This document shows, one piece after another, positions 45,256 through 55,403 of a stretch of 64,000 nt of DNA (the first letter of the stretch is position 1; every line of letters starts with the position of its first letter). This DNA is from Mesoplasma photuris ATCC 49581 (GTDB lineage Bacteria > Bacillota_I > Bacilli_A > Mycoplasmatales > Mycoplasmataceae). A program made the position numbers and the translations under genes. The notes under the pieces are model-generated. The model had not been told where the DNA came from, did no database searches, and saw nothing but the letters and a program-made list of their open reading frames with translations. The DNA lies in the NCBI RefSeq assembly GCF_000702725.1, contig NZ_JNJI01000004.1, forward strand, positions 36,999-100,998. The letters are read 5' to 3'.

Positions 45256-45969
45256 TTATAAATCAGCGTTATGATAAACGTTTTGAACATCTTCTAATTC
45301 ATCAAGTTTATCTAATAAAATTTGTAATTGTTCTTTAATTTCTTGATCTTCTATTTTAATATAATCATCAGTTGGAATTAATTTTGTTTCTGCTAAAAGA
45401 TATTCTTCAATACCCATTGAATCTAATGCATTCTTAACTGCATTAAATGCTTTAAATGGAGCATACACAATAATCGCCCCATCTTCTTCAATAACATCAT
45501 TAACATCAGCATCAGCCATCATTAGTGATTCTAAAGTTTCATCGATTGTTTTGTTTTCAAAAGCAAATACAGCAGCGTCTTCAAACATAAAAGCAACTTT
45601 TCCTTCTGGGTTACCTTTATTTTTGTTAAATACTTCCCTAATATTCGCTGCTGCTCTATTAACATTACTTGTTAATGCATCAACAATAATAGCAACATTT
45701 CCAGGACCCATTCCTTCATAACGATTCGCAGTGAAAGTTTCTGAGTCTCCACCCGATGCTTTTTTGATTGCTCTTTGAATAACATCACTTGGAACTTGAT
45801 TTGTTTTAGCTTTATCAATCAAACTTCTTAATGCTAAATTTGAATTAGGATCTGCTCCTCCAGCTTTTGCTGCCATATAAATTTCTTTTGATGCTCTACC
45901 ATAAATTGCTGATTTTTTAGCAGCTGTTTTAGCCATTGATGCTGCTCTAACTTCGTGTGCTCTTCCCAT
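45256..45969 (-). CDS. YebC/PmpR-family protein (TACO1-like)
   Basis: A 237-aa protein with MGRAHEVRAASMAKTAAKKSAIYGRASKEIYMAAKAGGADPNSNLALRSLIDKAK, a clear YebC N-terminus. The rest follows family order (IKKASGG, YEGMGPGNVAIIV, NRAAANIREVFNKNKG). Members are transcription regulators or help translate polyproline stretches. Start is the ATG at 45969 with AAAGG upstream, not an upstream in-frame TTG. Length normal. Confidence 0.95.
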   Translation of the reverse strand: MGRAHEVRAASMAKTAAKKSAIYGRASKEIYMAAKAGGADPNSNLALRSLIDKAKTNQVPSDVIQRAIKKASGGDSETFTANRYEGMGPGNVAIIVDALTSNVNRAAANIREVFNKNKGNPEGKVAFMFEDAAVFAFENKTIDETLESLMMADADVNDVIEEDGAIIVYAPFKAFNAVKNALDSMGIEEYLLAETKLIPTDDYIKIEDQEIKEQLQILLDKLDELEDVQNVYHNADL

Positions 45970-46007
45970 AAATGAACCTTTCAATTTTAATACTTATTAA
46001 TTATAAA

Positions 46008-46035
46008 TAAAAAAAACCTTATTAAAAAGGTTTTC
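46008..46035 (-). terminator. terminator after the deoxynucleoside kinase gene
   Basis: AAAACCTT/AAGGTTTT stem just downstream of the stop, followed by a long T run. Confidence 0.85.
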
Positions 46036-46036
46036 T

Positions 46037-46663
46037 CTATTTTTTTAAACTTGGATCAATTTCGTAAATTTTGTCCATGATTTGTTTCATTTTAAGATCC
46101 ATATCATCAGTTTCTGCATCAACAACAAAGAATGGGAAGTTATAAGCATTTTCAGCATAGAAATCTTCATAATTTTTATTTAATAAATCTCAATAGTCTT
46201 TACCAACTTCTAATTCTGATGGTCTTCCTCTTAAACCAATTCTTTCCATTGATTTATCAGTTGATACTCTTAAGTAAATAACAACATCGAATTTAACTCT
46301 TTCATCAGGAATTTTTAAATTCTCTAAGACAACATTTTCATAAAAATCTTGGTAAGTTTTATAGTCAGTTTCATTAACATTTCCTAATTGATAGTTAACT
46401 TTCATGAAAATAGGATCTTCTAAAATTGTTCTATCAAAAATAATGTTTTTTAATTGTTGTGCTTGTTTTAATTGTTTAGATCTAGCAGCCAACATATAAA
46501 TTTGCATTTTAAATACTGTTGCTTTTAGATCCTTATAATAATCCTCAAAATATGGATTTTCTTCGACAGGTTCTGGAAATATTTCATGTCCAAGTTGTTT
46601 ACTTATCTCTTCTGAAATAGATGATTTACCCGCTCCTACTGTTCCAAAAATTGCTATTCTCAT
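46037..46663 (-). CDS. deoxynucleoside kinase (deoxyadenosine/deoxyguanosine type)
   Basis: A 208-aa enzyme that salvages deoxynucleosides. P-loop GTVGAGKSS, substrate-binding EPVEENPY, the D-R-T/S motif IIFDRTILEDPIF, and the lid RIGLRGRPSE are all as in dAK/dGK/TK2-like kinases. Which base it prefers is not visible. It follows rluB by 32 bases and completes the scpA-scpB-rluB cluster. Mollicutes depend on salvage, which fits. Confidence 0.9.
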
Positions 46664-46695
46664 AATTGTATCTCCCTATTAATATATATTATAAA

Positions 46696-47448
46696 TTATA
46701 AATCACCCTTACGTTTATTTTGATTGTAAATACCATAGAATTGTTTTACTTCATGGGGCTTAAGTTCTCTATATTCTCCAACTTCTAAATTATCATCATC
46801 TAAAAATTCGATTTTAGTACGTTTCAATTTAACTAGATCAATGTCGGCTGCTGCTAACATTTTTTTAACATGGTGGTTTTTTCCTTCAGCGATTGTTAAC
46901 TCTACTATTGAAATATTTTTTTCATTATTAACGTTACATAATTTTGCATCAATTGCTTTTGTAAAATAGTCTTCATCGATTGTTACACCATTTATTAATT
47001 TTTTTACTTGGCGCTTATCAACAATTCCTCTACACATTGCTTGATATGTTTTAAAAAACTCGTATCTTGGATGCATAATGAAATTTGCTAAGTCACCGTC
47101 ATTTGTCATTAACAGCAAACCAGAAACATCGTAATCCAATCTTCCAACTGGATAAACTCTCGCTGGTACGTCTGTGAAAAATTCAGCAACTGTTTTACGT
47201 CCTTTTGGATCATCCATTGTTGTTAATACTAATCTTGGTTTATTAAACAAGAAATAGTATTTTCTATCATCAGCAATCACTTCTTTACCATCAATTAAAA
47301 TTAATGCATCAGTCGATGTTTTAAAACCCATTTCTGTGACTACTTGACCATCTACTGAAACTCTTCCTTGTTCAATTAATTTTTCAGCTGCTCTACGTGA
47401 TACAGCCCCTCTATTTGCTATAATTTTCTGTAATCTCTCGATTGTCAT
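46696..47448 (-). CDS. rluB: 23S rRNA pseudouridine synthase RluB-type
   Basis: A 250-aa enzyme: S4 RNA-binding domain (RLQKIIANRGAVSRRAAEKLIEQGRVSVDG) and catalytic domain with GRLDYDVSGLLLMTNDGDLAN, where the Asp in GRLD is catalytic. HVKKMLAAADI follows. RluB/RsuA assignment as RluB rests on the scpA-scpB-rluB order, the same as in Bacillus. It starts one base after scpB (TAAAATG). Confidence 0.93.
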   Translation of the reverse strand: MTIERLQKIIANRGAVSRRAAEKLIEQGRVSVDGQVVTEMGFKTSTDALILIDGKEVIADDRKYYFLFNKPRLVLTTMDDPKGRKTVAEFFTDVPARVYPVGRLDYDVSGLLLMTNDGDLANFIMHPRYEFFKTYQAMCRGIVDKRQVKKLINGVTIDEDYFTKAIDAKLCNVNNEKNISIVELTIAEGKNHHVKKMLAAADIDLVKLKRTKIEFLDDDNLEVGEYRELKPHEVKQFYGIYNQNKRKGDL

Positions 47449-47449
47449 T

Positions 47450-48100
47450 TTATTCTTCTCCGAAATCTACTTCACTAATATCGTTTTTACGACGTTCATC
47501 AAAGATGTCACCACCAGTGTTTTGATCTAATTTTTCTAATTTTTCAATATTATCATCTATCATTGATTGTAATTCATCTTCATCAATTGTAGGTAACACC
47601 TCTTTACCTCCAACTAAATTAAATAACTTAAAGAAATTATCTGTAATTGAATATAGATTCGATCTTCCAATTGAATCATCTTTGCCTGAAACTCTAATCA
47701 AATTTCTTTCTTTTAATTTATAAACTGCATAAGATGAATCAGTACCTCTAATTGCATCGATTGCTGATTTACTGATTGGTCCTTTGTAAGCAACGATTGA
47801 TAAAACTTCTACTGAAGAATTTGAAAGTTTTCTTTGATCTTGTGTAAATTCTAATTTAGCAAAATATTCATGGAATTCAGATTTAGTTTGTAATCTAAAC
47901 TTTGTTTTTGCAAAAGTTTGAATTGAGTAAACTGATTCTGGATCGTTTGCATATTTTTGATCTAATTCATCAATCATAGTTTTAATATCATTTGGTTTAA
48001 TTTCTTCTAAAACTGTTTGAATGTCCAATAAAGAAATACCATCATCACCATTTAAAAACAATAAACCTTCAATAATTGCTTTAGTTTTTTCTCTATTCAT
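47450..48100 (-). CDS. scpB: segregation and condensation protein ScpB
   Basis: A 216-aa subunit of the SMC-ScpAB condensin. Two winged-helix domains: KAIIEGLLFLNGDDGISLLDIQ and LSNSSVEVLSIVAYKGPISKSAIDAIRGTDSSYAVYKLKERNLI are diagnostic. It overlaps the end of scpA by 8 bases (ATGAATAG), so translation is coupled, giving the fixed ratio needed for the complex. Confidence 0.97.
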   Translation of the reverse strand: MNREKTKAIIEGLLFLNGDDGISLLDIQTVLEEIKPNDIKTMIDELDQKYANDPESVYSIQTFAKTKFRLQTKSEFHEYFAKLEFTQDQRKLSNSSVEVLSIVAYKGPISKSAIDAIRGTDSSYAVYKLKERNLIRVSGKDDSIGRSNLYSITDNFFKLFNLVGGKEVLPTIDEDELQSMIDDNIEKLEKLDQNTGGDIFDERRKNDISEVDFGEE

Positions 48101-48914
48101 AACCTTCTACCTCTATTTTTTCTATTAAGCTCGGATCACTTATTACATTTTCAGTGAATTGGATTTCCAACGTATCATTAATTTGACTTACTTTTAATAT
48201 TTGGTGTCTTACTAAATCTAATATTGCCAAGAAAGATGAAATTAAATTTTTAATTGAAATTTGTTCATCTTCAAGAACTTCTTCTAAAGTTCAAGTATCA
48301 GACATTTTTGTTTTCATTTTATCAACAATAATTGTAGCGATTTCTTTTGGAGAAATTGCTGTTGTTGTAATTGTATTATAATCATCAAAATCATCAAATA
48401 TTTCTTGATCTGAAGATCTAATTTCAGAATTTATCATTACTTTTTTAAATATTTCTGAAAATGTATCCATATCAATATCTAATGGATCAACTAAAAGTTC
48501 ATCATTTTCTTTAGCTATCTTAATACCAAACTTAGTATTACTTTTAGGTTTTGAAAATGATTTATAGAAATCTTCTTGTCTTGATGAAAAATATTCTGTA
48601 ACGCTTTTGATTTGCTCATATTGTGTTAGTTGATTTAAGAAATCATCATAAGAATATTCATCTTCGATCTCTTCTTCATCTTTTGGAAGTAATAATCTCG
48701 ATTTCATTTCTATCAAAGTTCCAGCCATAACTAAGTATTCACTGGCAATATCATAATCTAGAGACTGTTGTAAATTAATATAATTTAGGTACTGATTTGC
48801 TAAATCTAGCAAATTTATCTCCATAATATCAATTTTCTTATCTCTAACCATTGTAACTAACAGATCCAAGGGCCCTGTAAATTCACCAATGTAAACTTCC
48901 TCTCAACGTCTCAA
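48093..48914 (-). CDS. scpA: segregation and condensation protein ScpA (TTG start)
   Basis: A 273-aa kleisin subunit linking SMC heads. EVYIGEFTGPLDLLVTMVRDKKIDIMEINLLDLANQYLNYI is the family N-terminus. C-terminal LISSFLAILDLVRHQILKVSQ...IQFTEN is the winged helix that binds SMC. No ATG precedes the conserved start; TTG at 48914 follows AAAGAGG by 8 bases and gives MRRWEEVYIGEF. Two Trp are TGA. Confidence 0.94.
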
Positions 48915-48970
48915 AACAATTACCTCTTTTACTATTTTCTTTAATTTAATTTTAACTTATTATTCGCTTT

Positions 48971-49786
48971 TTAATTCCTTTGTTGAATAATTTTTTTAAT
49001 TTGATCATCTGATTGAAAATCTGTGAAAATTTCTAAAATTACTCTACAAATTAATATGTAAACTAATTTAATTTCATTTGAATAATTAATTTCGAAATCA
49101 GGATTCGTAAAAGAATGTTCCATATTATTTCTTAATTTTCTAACATAGTGAAATGCTGATGATTTTTTAAAATTAAGTAAAAAATCTTCCATTCTAGCTT
49201 CTGCACTTTTATTGAATAAAAATGGTTTTGATAATTTACCGAAATCATCTGTAAAACGATAAGCACTTTCTTCTTTAACTTTTATTAGGTTAAATTTTTC
49301 TACAATAAAATGATTAATAAATGTAAATTTATCAAAAATTGCAAATAATCCTTTAAACATTTGATTTTGTTTGTGATACTCAATGTTATTCATTGAAAAC
49401 TTAGAATCAACTGCATCATACAGTTTTTCTTTTGATGACTGATTTATATAGAAGTTTAAAATAGACTTAATTTCTGAATAAATATAAAGATTATTAATAT
49501 TTTCTTTAACTAATAAAATAGTCATTAATGCTTTTAAAGTATTCAAAAACGAATCTACTTGTTCGTTTGTGTAAACTTTAAAATTTCTATCAATATTGAA
49601 TTCAATATTTTTATTAGACTCTTTTAATCTGTTATTTAAATTATAAATAATAGATTTGTCTACTAAAATTTTGTCATCAATAATGTTTTTTAAATGTTCA
49701 ACGATTTTAAAAATTGTTTCTTCATCATTATTTTCATTCTTAACTATTTTAAAAATTTTAATAATTTGATTAATCAATGAATCCAT
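48971..49786 (-). CDS. helical protein with HEPN-like R-x4-H motif
   Basis: A 271-aa all-helical soluble protein. Near the C-terminus SAFHYVRKLRNNMEHSF contains R-N-x-x-x-H, the catalytic pattern of HEPN ribonucleases (as in Cthe_2314-type HEPN). The surrounding helix-helix layout is compatible. HEPN proteins cut RNA in toxin-antitoxin, abortive infection or stress systems. No antitoxin partner is next to it: scpA lies downstream and a transporter upstream. The motif may be chance; function inferred only. Confidence 0.5.
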   Translation of the reverse strand: MDSLINQIIKIFKIVKNENNDEETIFKIVEHLKNIIDDKILVDKSIIYNLNNRLKESNKNIEFNIDRNFKVYTNEQVDSFLNTLKALMTILLVKENINNLYIYSEIKSILNFYINQSSKEKLYDAVDSKFSMNNIEYHKQNQMFKGLFAIFDKFTFINHFIVEKFNLIKVKEESAYRFTDDFGKLSKPFLFNKSAEARMEDFLLNFKKSSAFHYVRKLRNNMEHSFTNPDFEINYSNEIKLVYILICRVILEIFTDFQSDDQIKKIIQQRN

Positions 49787-49811
49787 AGTAGACCTTTCTA
49801 AAAATTATAAA

Positions 49812-49834
49812 AGAATAAAGTTTAAAACTTTATT
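49812..49834 (-). terminator. weak terminator at the end of the MFS-like transporter gene
   Basis: AATAAAGTTT.../...ACTTTATT inverted repeat overlapping the stop, followed by TTCTTTT. Confidence 0.5.
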
Positions 49835-51323
49835 CTATAACTAATCTTGTTTTTATTTTAGCTTTGATCAAGGCTTTTCTTAATCCCACTAATTTAGCAT
49901 CTATTTCTTTTAAATTTACATATTCTGCAATCATTGTTTTGTAATTAAACAATCAAATTATTAAAGCTGCAGAACAAAATACAATAGCAATAGCAAAAAT
50001 AATTGATATAACATCATTTAAAGAATTTGAAAATTCTAATAAATCTTCATTATTTAAATTGAAAATATCTTCTTTTGAATTTGCTAATCCAAAAATACCA
50101 GTTTTGGCTCCAATAGAAATATTTATAAATAAACCCGGCAATGATTGTCCTAATAATACCGCTGATGCAACAATACCAGTTATTGGAATACCTTTTGTTC
50201 TATAATTTCACATTATTGCAATACCAAATAATATGTAAAATATTTGAGAAAAAATCAAACCTAAAAACAAACTAGATACTAAGAAAACGGTAGTATTTTT
50301 TGTAAAAGTTAAAATTAATATAATTACAAGTAGTGACATTAATGAAATGGTTACCGAGTTTTTCAAACCAATTCTTCTTGTAAAAAATTTATATACTATA
50401 TATCCAAAAATCATATTACTTATTGAAAATAAATCACTATTTTGTCTAATTAAACTATTCGCTTGGTCTAAACTTCCATTTTGTTCTGCTATATTTGAAG
50501 CTATATAAAGATTAATTAAAGAATTTTGAACAAAACCAAAAACTGTACCAAATAAAATAGAGAAAATGACTAAATAAATAAGAACCTTAGAACTATATTT
50601 TATTAAATTATCTTTAAAGGCGGTTTCAAAACCAGAAACAAGTTCCTTATTTTCTATGTTTAAAAAACTTAGAGCAGTTGCAATTGCACCAATTATAAAA
50701 GAAATTATAACCAATACATAATATTGATTTTGACCATTTAATGATGGTGTGTTTATAATGTCTGTTATATTAAAAAGATAACCACCAATAAACATACCAA
50801 TATTGATAATAACCCCCATTTTAAATGAAGATTCAATTGGAAATATTTTATGATAAAACTGCTCATTAAGCATTAAGAAATAAAGAGACTGTGAAGCTAA
50901 TGAAATTGCTAAAAATAGTGAGACTAATATAATTAATGGAATTCAAGACATTGAATCTTTAATCAAAAGTGATAGTGCCATCCCGATTAAAGTTGTCCCA
51001 ATAGCAGCTCACATTCATATTCTTCTAGACATAAATTTTCCAGTTAAAAATGTCGCTACAGGTTTTAAAATTATAGTAAATAGTGCTGTGGAACCAAATA
51101 ATATTAAAGGAACAACAGCATAAGTTGGAAATCCACTAACAATATTTAATTGATTTAAATTTTGTTTTACAAAAATACCATTAATAACTCAAATTAATAA
51201 TACTTCTGAAAAGAATATTAAACTTTTTTTAGTTCCGTTTTCTTTTTTTCATATAAGGAAAATACCCATCAAAGCAAGAATTATAATTATTGGATCTAAT
51301 ATATATAAGTCTCAATTCAACAT
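49830..51323 (-). CDS. MFS-like multi-pass transporter
   Basis: A 497-aa membrane protein with about 12 hydrophobic segments in two halves, joined by a polar region near residue 220. GKFMSRRIWMWAAIGTTLIGMAL (about residues 85-107) resembles the MFS helix 2-3 loop G..sDr.gRr. Its soluble C-terminal 40 residues are basic. The substrate cannot be predicted. It follows argS by 15 bases. It could also be an unrelated 12-helix family; MFS is my best reading. Confidence 0.65.
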
Positions 51324-51338
51324 GTTTTCCCCTTCTAA

Positions 51339-53000
51339 TTACATTTTTTCTAATGGTTGAATTCCAATAATATTAAATGCATTTGTTAATACTTGTAAAA
51401 CTGATTCAACTAAAGCAAGTCTTGCTGAAGTTAATTTTTGATTATCTAAATCAATAACCTTTGTATCTGCATAATAAGAATGGAATTGTTTTGAAATAAT
51501 TTGAATGTAATCACAAATCATTTGTGGCGCTCTATTTTTAGCAGCAATTTTAATCACTTCTCCAAAATTATCTAAAGTAATTAAAATTTCATGTTCTTTT
51601 TTAGAGTCCAATAAATTAGTTAATTCATAACTTGATTTAACTTGTTTTTCTTTAGCTTGTTTTAAAACTGAATTACATCTAGCTGTTGCATATTGTGCAT
51701 AATAAACAGGGTTTGATGCATTTTTTTGTTGAATTAAGTCTAAATCAAGATCCATGTGTGAACTTGATGTTTTAGCTGCAAGCATATATCTAAGAGCATC
51801 TTTACCAACCATCTCTTGAATGTCAACCAATCAAACAGCAGTTCCTTTTCTTTTAGACATCTTATATTCTTGACCATCTTTAATCAAACGAACCATTTGA
51901 ACCATTTCAATTTCTAAAATATTTGGGTCATGACCCAATAAAGCAAGACCGGCTCTCATTCTTGGAATATATCCATGGTGATCACCACCTCAAACGTTAA
52001 TTAACTTATCAGCTTTTGTTCTTTCAATTCTAATATTGTGTGTCGCTAAGTCAGGAACGATGTAAGTATATGATCCATCAGATTTAACTAAAACTCTGTC
52101 TTTATCATCACCAAAATCAGTTGTTCTCAATCAAAGTGCGCCATCTTTTTCATAAGTTGCGCCAAGTTTTCTATATAATTCTAAAGTTCTTTCAATCTCT
52201 TTTTTGTCATACATTTCTTGTTCACTTGAATATAATTCAATTTCAACACCAAAATCTTTTAATTGTTTTTTAATTTCATCTAAAAAATAGTTAACTGATT
52301 CTATTCTAAAAATTTGATGTACTTCTTCATCACTTATATGAGTATCTGTAAAAGTTAAATCTTTAAATTTATCACCATATTTTTCAACAAACACATCAGC
52401 AAGATCAGCATACATAGTTCCTGCATAAGTATTTTGAGGCATTGTTGCTTCAATATTTAATTTTCATAAATAGTTAACAAAAACAGTTACTGCTAAAATA
52501 TTAATTTGATTACCAGCGTCATTTGTATAATACTCAGTTTGAGTTTCATAACCACATGCATCAAAAACTTTTTCTAAAGTAGAACCAATTACGGCATTTC
52601 TAGCATGACCAACATGTAAGAAACCAGTTGGGTTAGCAGAAACTAATTCAATGTTCATGATTTCTTTTTTCTTTTCTTGGTTTCCATATTTAATTGACTC
52701 ATCTTTAATGTTTTTTAAAACATTAAATAAAAATAAAGAATCTAATTTAACATTTAAAAAACCAGGACTAGCAATTTCCACTTCTTTGTAATATTCTTTT
52801 TTCAGTAATATCGATTTAATTTCTTCAGCCAATTCTCTTGGGTTTTTACCAAGTTGTTTAGCATACATCAAAGCAATAGTTGTTGAAAAATCATGTTCTA
52901 TCCCTTGTTTATTAATTTCAATTACAGGTTCAACACTAATTTTATAAGTTTTGAAGATTTCTTTAATATCAGTTTTGAAAATATCTATCATTTTGTTCAT
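51339..53000 (-). CDS. argS: arginyl-tRNA synthetase
   Basis: A 553-aa class I synthetase. [24 protein letters not shown] includes the HIGH motif (HVGH). The KMSK region is at about 388-398 followed by [33 protein letters not shown]. The C-terminal anticodon-binding domain ends PLEKM. Three TGA-Trp codons split it under the standard code. No T-box leader is seen upstream. It loads tRNA-Arg, one of which lies at 13286. Confidence 0.98.
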
Positions 53001-53045
53001 ATTTTCTCCTTTAGTTTGTGTTAATTCATATATTTGATTTTAATA

Positions 53046-53075
53046 TAAAAAGCATTGTTAACCAATGCTTTTTTT
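53046..53075 (-). terminator. terminator of the pyrH-frr-membrane protein operon
   Basis: AAAAGCATTG/CAATGCTTTTTT stem overlapping the stop codon with T run. Confidence 0.88.
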
Positions 53076-53895
53076 ATTTATTAGACAATTTATTTTTATT
53101 AGATTCTTTTATTCACACTTTTATATTCAGTGAAATAAAACCACCTACAAGTGAAATTGGAAGAATTGTTATTAAGAAAATGTTACAAATGTAATCTATG
53201 ATCATAATAGCATTATCTAATAAATTAATATTAAAATTTAAACCTCCGGTTGGACTTTGTAAAAATGTTCCTGTTACACCGGCTTCACCAAGAATAGCTT
53301 GGTTTAATAATTTGATCAAAATAAAAGCAATTATTGTAAATAAAGCTAAAGAGAAAAATATAGCCGCAGCTTTGTCAGCTTTTCTTTGACCGTTATAGAA
53401 GTTTGATAAGTATTTTACTTTTTTTGCTTCTTCATCGTTTTTTGGATTTATAGAAAAAGAATCATTTAAATCGTTGTAAAAGTTTGAATTAGTTTCTTGC
53501 ATCATCACTGTGATGTTTTTGTTAGGATATTCTACTTCAACAAATGACTCGTGTGATAAAGAACATTCTGGACATTTAGCAACTGATTCTAAATATGCAT
53601 CATATTGATTTATTTCATCATAAACATCATCCAAAAAGTTATCAACCGGATTAATATTACCAACTCCAATTTTAAAAGTCGTTGGTAAACCTGATGTTTT
53701 TTCAGATTTCAATTTTGAAGGTTTGATACTTGATGAATTTTTTAATGCTAAAGTTTTTTTAATTCTTTTTTTGTAATTTATTTTTTGAAGTTTGTTTTTT
53801 TGAAGTGCAGAAACTGGTCTTACGCCTTCATACTCTTCAGCATTTAAATATCCATTTTTGTTAACATTTAAGTCAACTGTTTTATTTGGATTCAT
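53074..53895 (-). CDS. membrane protein with basic N-terminal region and a CPEC motif
   Basis: A 273-aa protein. Residues 1-75 are Lys-rich and disordered. A CPEC at about 109-112 stands alone (one pair, not enough for a zinc finger by itself). Two hydrophobic helices lie at about 173-197 and 226-257. The C-terminus is short and basic. Unknown function. It follows frr by 11 bases, the last gene of the pyrH-frr operon. Confidence 0.7.
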
Positions 53896-53906
53896 AAGTC
53901 CTCCTT

Positions 53907-54455
53907 TTATATTGTCATTAATTCTTTTTCTTTAGCTTTTGCTAGGTCATCTAATTCTTTAATAAATTTATCTGTTAGAAGTTGAATTTCTTTTTCCATA
54001 CCTTTTATAATATCTTCTGAAATATCTTTACTTTTTTTAGCAGCATCAATTCCATCACGACGTGAGTTACGAACTCTTACTTTAAATGTTTCTAATTCCT
54101 TAGACATTTTTTTAACTAAATCTTTTCTAATTTCTTCTGTTAAAGCAGGAATGTTAATTCTAACTAATTCTGCATCAGAAATTGGATTTAATCCTAAATC
54201 AGCTTTGTTAATAGCATTAACAATTTCGCTAATTATTGATCTATCATATGGTTTGATAACGATTTGTTGAGGTTCAGGTGTACTGATTTGTGATGTTTGA
54301 TTAATTGGTGTCATAGTGTCATAGTAATTAACCATAACTCTATCTAACATGTTCGCATTCGCTCTACCTGTTCTGATTTTTGACATATAGTCTTTTCAAG
54401 CTGAAACAGTATTTTGCATTTCCATTTCAACTGTTAATAAAATTTCGTCCATCAT
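53907..54455 (-). CDS. frr: ribosome recycling factor
   Basis: A 182-aa factor that splits post-termination ribosomes with EF-G. The N-terminal [40 protein letters not shown] is the long helix of RRF. NTG-rich domain II follows ([22 protein letters not shown]) and [10 protein letters not shown] is conserved. The start chosen at 54455 (first of tandem ATGs) fits the AAAGAG spacing better than 54452. Confidence 0.96.
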
Positions 54456-54472
54456 ATTTTTATTCTCTTTTC

Positions 54473-55186
54473 CTATTCAATAATTGTTGATTCTAATTCT
54501 CCATGCATAACTTTGATAATGTTATTATCACCTTGCATATCAAATACTTCAATTTTTAAGTTTGCATCTTGAGCTAATGTTGCAGCTGTTAAATCCATAA
54601 CTCTTAATTTTTTTTGTGAAATTTCTTCGTGTGTTAAATGAGTAAATAATTTAGCATCATCAAACTGGTTAGGATCTTTATCATATACTCCAGCTACTCC
54701 ATTTTTAGCCATTAAGATAACATCAGCATCAATTTCGATTGCTCTAATTGTTGCATTTGTATCAGTTGTGAAGTAAGCGTATCCTGTACCACCTGTAAAG
54801 ATAGTAATATATCCTTGATCCATTTTGATTCTTGCTTTTTTAAAGTTATAAGGTTCAGTTACTGTTTTAATTTCTAATGAAGAATAAACTTCAACTTTAT
54901 CATATCCCAAAGTTTTAATAGTTGATTCTAATGCTAGACCATTCATAATTGTTGCTAACATTCCCATGTAATCTGCATTAATTTGTGGCATATTGATGTT
55001 TTGACCTAAATTACCACGTCAGATATTTCCACCACCAATTACAATACCTAATTTAGCACCTTCTTTAGCTAATTCAATGATTTGCTTGGCTACATTTTCT
55101 AGAGAATTCTTATCATAAATATCTCCATCACCCTTTAAAGCTTCACCACTTAACTTTAATAAAGCTGTTTTATATTTTAAACTCAT
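54473..55186 (-). CDS. pyrH: UMP kinase
   Basis: A 237-aa amino acid kinase-fold enzyme that phosphorylates UMP. KTALLKLSGEALKGD, LGIVIGGGNIWRG, ADYMGMLATIMNGLAL, TGGTGYAYFTTDTNATIRAIEIDADVILMAKNGVAGVYDKDP are the conserved blocks. It starts with AAGAGGT upstream. First gene of pyrH-frr. A TATAAT lies at 55210-55215. Confidence 0.98.
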
Positions 55187-55340
55187 TTTGCACCTCTTCT
55201 TTTAATAATAATTATACTTACTAAAACCATCAAAATCTATATAATCTATTTTTAAATAAAAAATATCTAAATCATATATTTTTGATAATTTAATTAGGTG
55301 GTTGAATTCTACTTGATTACAAACAATATATAAATTAATA

Positions 55341-55375
55341 AAAATAAAATTCCACATTATATGATGTGGAATTTT
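55341..55375 (-). terminator. terminator of the repeat surface-protein gene
   Basis: Perfect 12-bp stem AAAATTCCACAT/ATGTGGAATTTT 30 bases after the stop codon. Confidence 0.9.
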
Positions 55376-55403
55376 AATATCTTTATACAAATCTAATATT
55401 TTA

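Noticed and set aside
53001..53073. T-box or other tRNA-sensing leader upstream of argS
   Set aside because: Only a short gap with a Shine-Dalgarno and the terminator of the upstream operon; no specifier stem or T-box sequence.
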